This document shows positions 4,564-6,398 of a DNA stretch of 6,398 bases, piece after piece (the stretch's first letter is position 1; every line of letters starts with the position of its first letter). Under the pieces are notes generated by a model, which saw nothing but the letters and a program-made list of their open reading frames with translations, did no database searches and was not told the DNA's origin. A program made the position numbers and the translations under genes. Source of the stretch: Pseudomonadota bacterium (GTDB lineage Bacteria; Desulfobacterota; Desulfobulbia; Desulfobulbales; DAOVYS01); contig DAOVYS010000163.1 of assembly GCA_030635485.1 (NCBI GenBank), forward strand, positions 1-6,398, given 5' to 3'.

Positions 4564-6398
4564 ATGTCGAAGATGAGTGATACTATCACTAAAAAAACTG
4601 TCGGCGCCGTAATGGTTGTCGGTGGTGGCATCGCTGGAATTCAGACCGCTATGGATCTTGCCGACACCGGATTTTATGTCTACCTGGTTGAGAGATCGAC
4701 GGCAATCGGCGGCATCATGGCGAGTCTGGATAAGACCTTTCCCACCAACGACTGCGCTATCTGAATTCTGGCGCCAAAACTGGTAGAGGCCGGTCGGTCT
4801 CCAAATATCAGGATCATCACCAGAGCCGAGGTCCAGGAAATCTCTGGTCATGCCGGGGATTTCCACGTCAAAATTCTGCAGCACCCGCGTTTTGTTGATG
4901 AATCGAAATGCACCGGCTGTGGAGTCTGTGCCCAATACTGTCCTGTTGCAATCCCGGACCCGCATAATCAGCACCTGACCACCTATAAGGCCATTGATAT
5001 TCTCTATACCCAGGCTATCCCTTCAGTTTATGCGGTGCAGCCGGATTATTGTCTGTTTTTGAACAAGAAGGAGTGCAAGCAATGCGCCAGGGCTTGTCAG
5101 GCCGGGGCGATTAATTTTAATCAGCAGCCAGAGGTTGTGGAGTATGAGGTCGGGGCTGTTATTCTTACCACCGGCTTTAAGGATGTGGACCCGGCAAAAC
5201 TTGCCTCCTATGGCTATCAGGAGTCCGCCAACATAGTCACCGGTCGGGAGTTTGAACGCATATCAAGCGCATCAGGACCCTATGGCGGCAAGATTTCAAG
5301 ACCGTCTGATCTTGAGAAACCGCAAAAAATAGCCTTTGTCCAATGTGCCGGCTCCAGGGGCAGGGGGCAGAGCAAACAATACTGTTCATCAGTCTGCTGC
5401 AAGTATGCGGTTAAGGATGCTATCGTCGCCCTGGAGCATGAGCCTGATCTGGATATCACTATTTTTTTCATGGATATGCGGATGTATGGCAAAGGGCTGG
5501 ATGAATTCTATGAACGGGCCAGAAACAGCGGTGTTCGTTTTGTGCGTTCCAGGGTTGCGGAAATCAAGCGTGAACCGGCAACCGAGGACCTGCGCATCAA
5601 ATATGTCACGGAACAAGGAAGATTGCAGGAGGAATCCTTCCAACTGGTAGTCCTGCCGATGGGCCTTGAACCATCAAACGGCAATTATTCCCTTTCCAGA
5701 GCAGCGGGCATTGATCTCAATAAGTACGGTTTCTGTCGGGCAGAGCTTTTTACCCCCCTTGCCTTGAGCAGGGAAGGCATATTCGCTGCCGGTGGTTTCT
5801 TAGGCCCGATGGCGCTGCCTGAATCCGTGATGCAGGCCAGCGGTGCTGCTGCCTGTGCATCGGAACTACTGGCACCTGCCCGTCGAACTCTGATATCGGA
5901 GAAGGAGTTTCCTGAAGAGCGTTCAATTGATCAGGAAGAGCTTCGGATAGGGGTCTTTGTCTGTAACTGCGGCAAGAATATCGCCGGGGTGGTCGATGTG
6001 GCCGAGGTTACCAAATATGCTGCTGATCTCGGGGATGTGGTGGTTAGTGTGGACAACCTATATTCCTGTTCCCAGGATACCCAGGAGCTGATTAAGGAAA
6101 CAGTAATACGGGAAAGGTTGAACCGGGTGGTAGTGGCGGCCTGTACACCCAGGACCCATGAGCCGCTTTTTGCCGAAACAGTCCGTGAGGCGGGATTGAA
6201 TAAATGTCTCGTTGAAATGGTCAATATCCGGGACCAGTGCTCCTGGGTTCACGCCCATGAAAAGGAAGAGGCCACCCGCAAATCCAGGGATTTGGTCCGA
6301 ATGGCTGTTGCCAAGGCCAGATGTGTCGAGCCTCTCAAAGAGCCGATAATTGATGTAATGCCCAAGGGACTTGTTATTGGCAGCGGCATGGCCGGGAT
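4564..6398 (+). CDS. hdrA: Selenocysteine-containing tandem HdrA-type flavoprotein (3' end beyond window)
   Basis: The frame is open for 611 codons if TGA 4762-4764 is read as selenocysteine (residue 67). First HdrA unit: FAD motif GGGIAG (20-25), the HdrA signature TFPTNDCAIUILAPK (58-72) where U replaces the usual Cys of CxxC, ferredoxin motifs C116/C119/C122/C126 and C163-x7-C171-x2-C174-x3-C178, then C261, C274, C278 and C279. The last four have the spacing of the HdrA FAD-proximal [4Fe-4S] site and are followed by K284. The unit closes with the typical PESVMQASGAAA segment near 419-430. A second unit follows: the canonical HdrA N-terminal domain (FVCNCG with C467/C469, C502, ACTPRTHEP with C527, C559), then a second FAD motif GSGMAG (606-611) at the window edge. 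The expected role is flavin-based electron bifurcation or confurcation in the cytoplasm with the AOR-like and iron-sulfur subunits. The first unit lacks its own N-terminal domain. The start has only a weak GATGAG upstream; an ATG three codons later is possible. Confidence 0.9.
4762..4764 (+). other. UGA selenocysteine codon (residue 67 of HdrA)
   Basis: The TGA lies in frame within TFPTNDCAI-x-ILAPK, where HdrA proteins normally have cysteine. Uninterrupted HdrA sequence continues for more than 540 codons in the same frame. A mutation or sequencing error would have to hit exactly the one Cys codon (TGT/TGC to TGA) of a redox CxxC motif, and Sec is known at HdrA-type cysteines in methanococci. 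The result is C64-A-I-U67, a CxxU motif. Confidence 0.9.
4773..4798 (+). promoter_or_regulatory. Candidate bacterial SECIS hairpin
   Basis: Directly downstream of the UGA, bases 4779-4784 (ACTGGT) pair with 4789-4794 (GCCGGT), including two G-U pairs, around a four-base loop AGAG (4785-4788). A lower helix of 4773-4775 with 4796-4798 is separated by an AAA/C internal loop. The apical loop begins 20 bases after the UGA and has G at its second position, both within the general bacterial SECIS model (a short stem, a small loop with a G among its first two bases, 16-37 bases from the UGA). It would recruit SelB with Sec-tRNA. The fold was drawn by eye, so exact pairs are uncertain. Confidence 0.6.

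Noticed and set aside
4762..4764. TGA read as a true stop or a pseudogene mutation
   Set aside because: It sits exactly on a conserved redox cysteine codon, the downstream frame is intact and well conserved, and a SECIS-like hairpin follows at suitable distance.
5336..5650. 104-codon + strand ORF within the HdrA gene
   Set aside because: It is in another frame from the HdrA sequence, which encodes the conserved CxxxCC site and flavoprotein segments over the same bases.

Overview
The window looks like chromosomal DNA of a strictly anaerobic bacterium, most likely a member of the Desulfobacterota (sulfate-reducing or syntrophic 'deltaproteobacteria'). This is inferred from gene content: an aldehyde:ferredoxin oxidoreductase (AOR) family protein, iron-sulfur electron carriers and an HdrA-type flavoprotein read through an in-frame UGA, which implies the selenocysteine machinery. 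Base composition is about half G+C, and no transposase, phage gene, rRNA, tRNA or CRISPR array is visible.

Layout, all genes on the + strand: (1) 1-74, possible tail of an upstream gene. (2) 75-363, a non-coding leader with a perfect 22-bp inverted repeat just before the next ribosome binding site. (3) 364-1935, a 523-residue FMN-binding protein related to the synthase domain of glutamate synthase. (4) 1957-2166, a 69-residue ferredoxin. (5) 2167-2293, a spacer holding a possible 20-codon leader ORF and a nested hairpin followed by a T-rich run. (6) 2294-4114, a 606-residue AOR-family protein. (7) 4114-4488, a 12-cysteine protein predicted to carry three [4Fe-4S] clusters, with its start overlapping the AOR stop by one base. 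(8) 4489-4563, a spacer with short AT-rich repeats. (9) 4564 to the window edge, an HdrA-type protein with selenocysteine at residue 67 and a second HdrA unit beginning near residue 460. It is still open at base 6398.

The genes probably form one electron-transfer operon. The AOR-like subunit and the three-cluster protein resemble the BamB/BamC core of class II benzoyl-CoA reductase and related AOR-Hdr assemblies. The HdrA-type flavoprotein is the expected site of flavin-based electron bifurcation or confurcation, and the small ferredoxin could carry electrons to or from the FMN protein. The substrate of the AOR-like subunit cannot be read from the sequence.

The most notable points are: the UGA-encoded selenocysteine, which an ordinary gene caller would read as a 66-residue truncated protein; the hairpin after it that fits a bacterial SECIS element; the tandem HdrA architecture; and an AOR-like protein that keeps the iron-sulfur ligands but has changed several positions that, in the Pyrococcus furiosus enzyme as I remember it, surround the tungstopterin.
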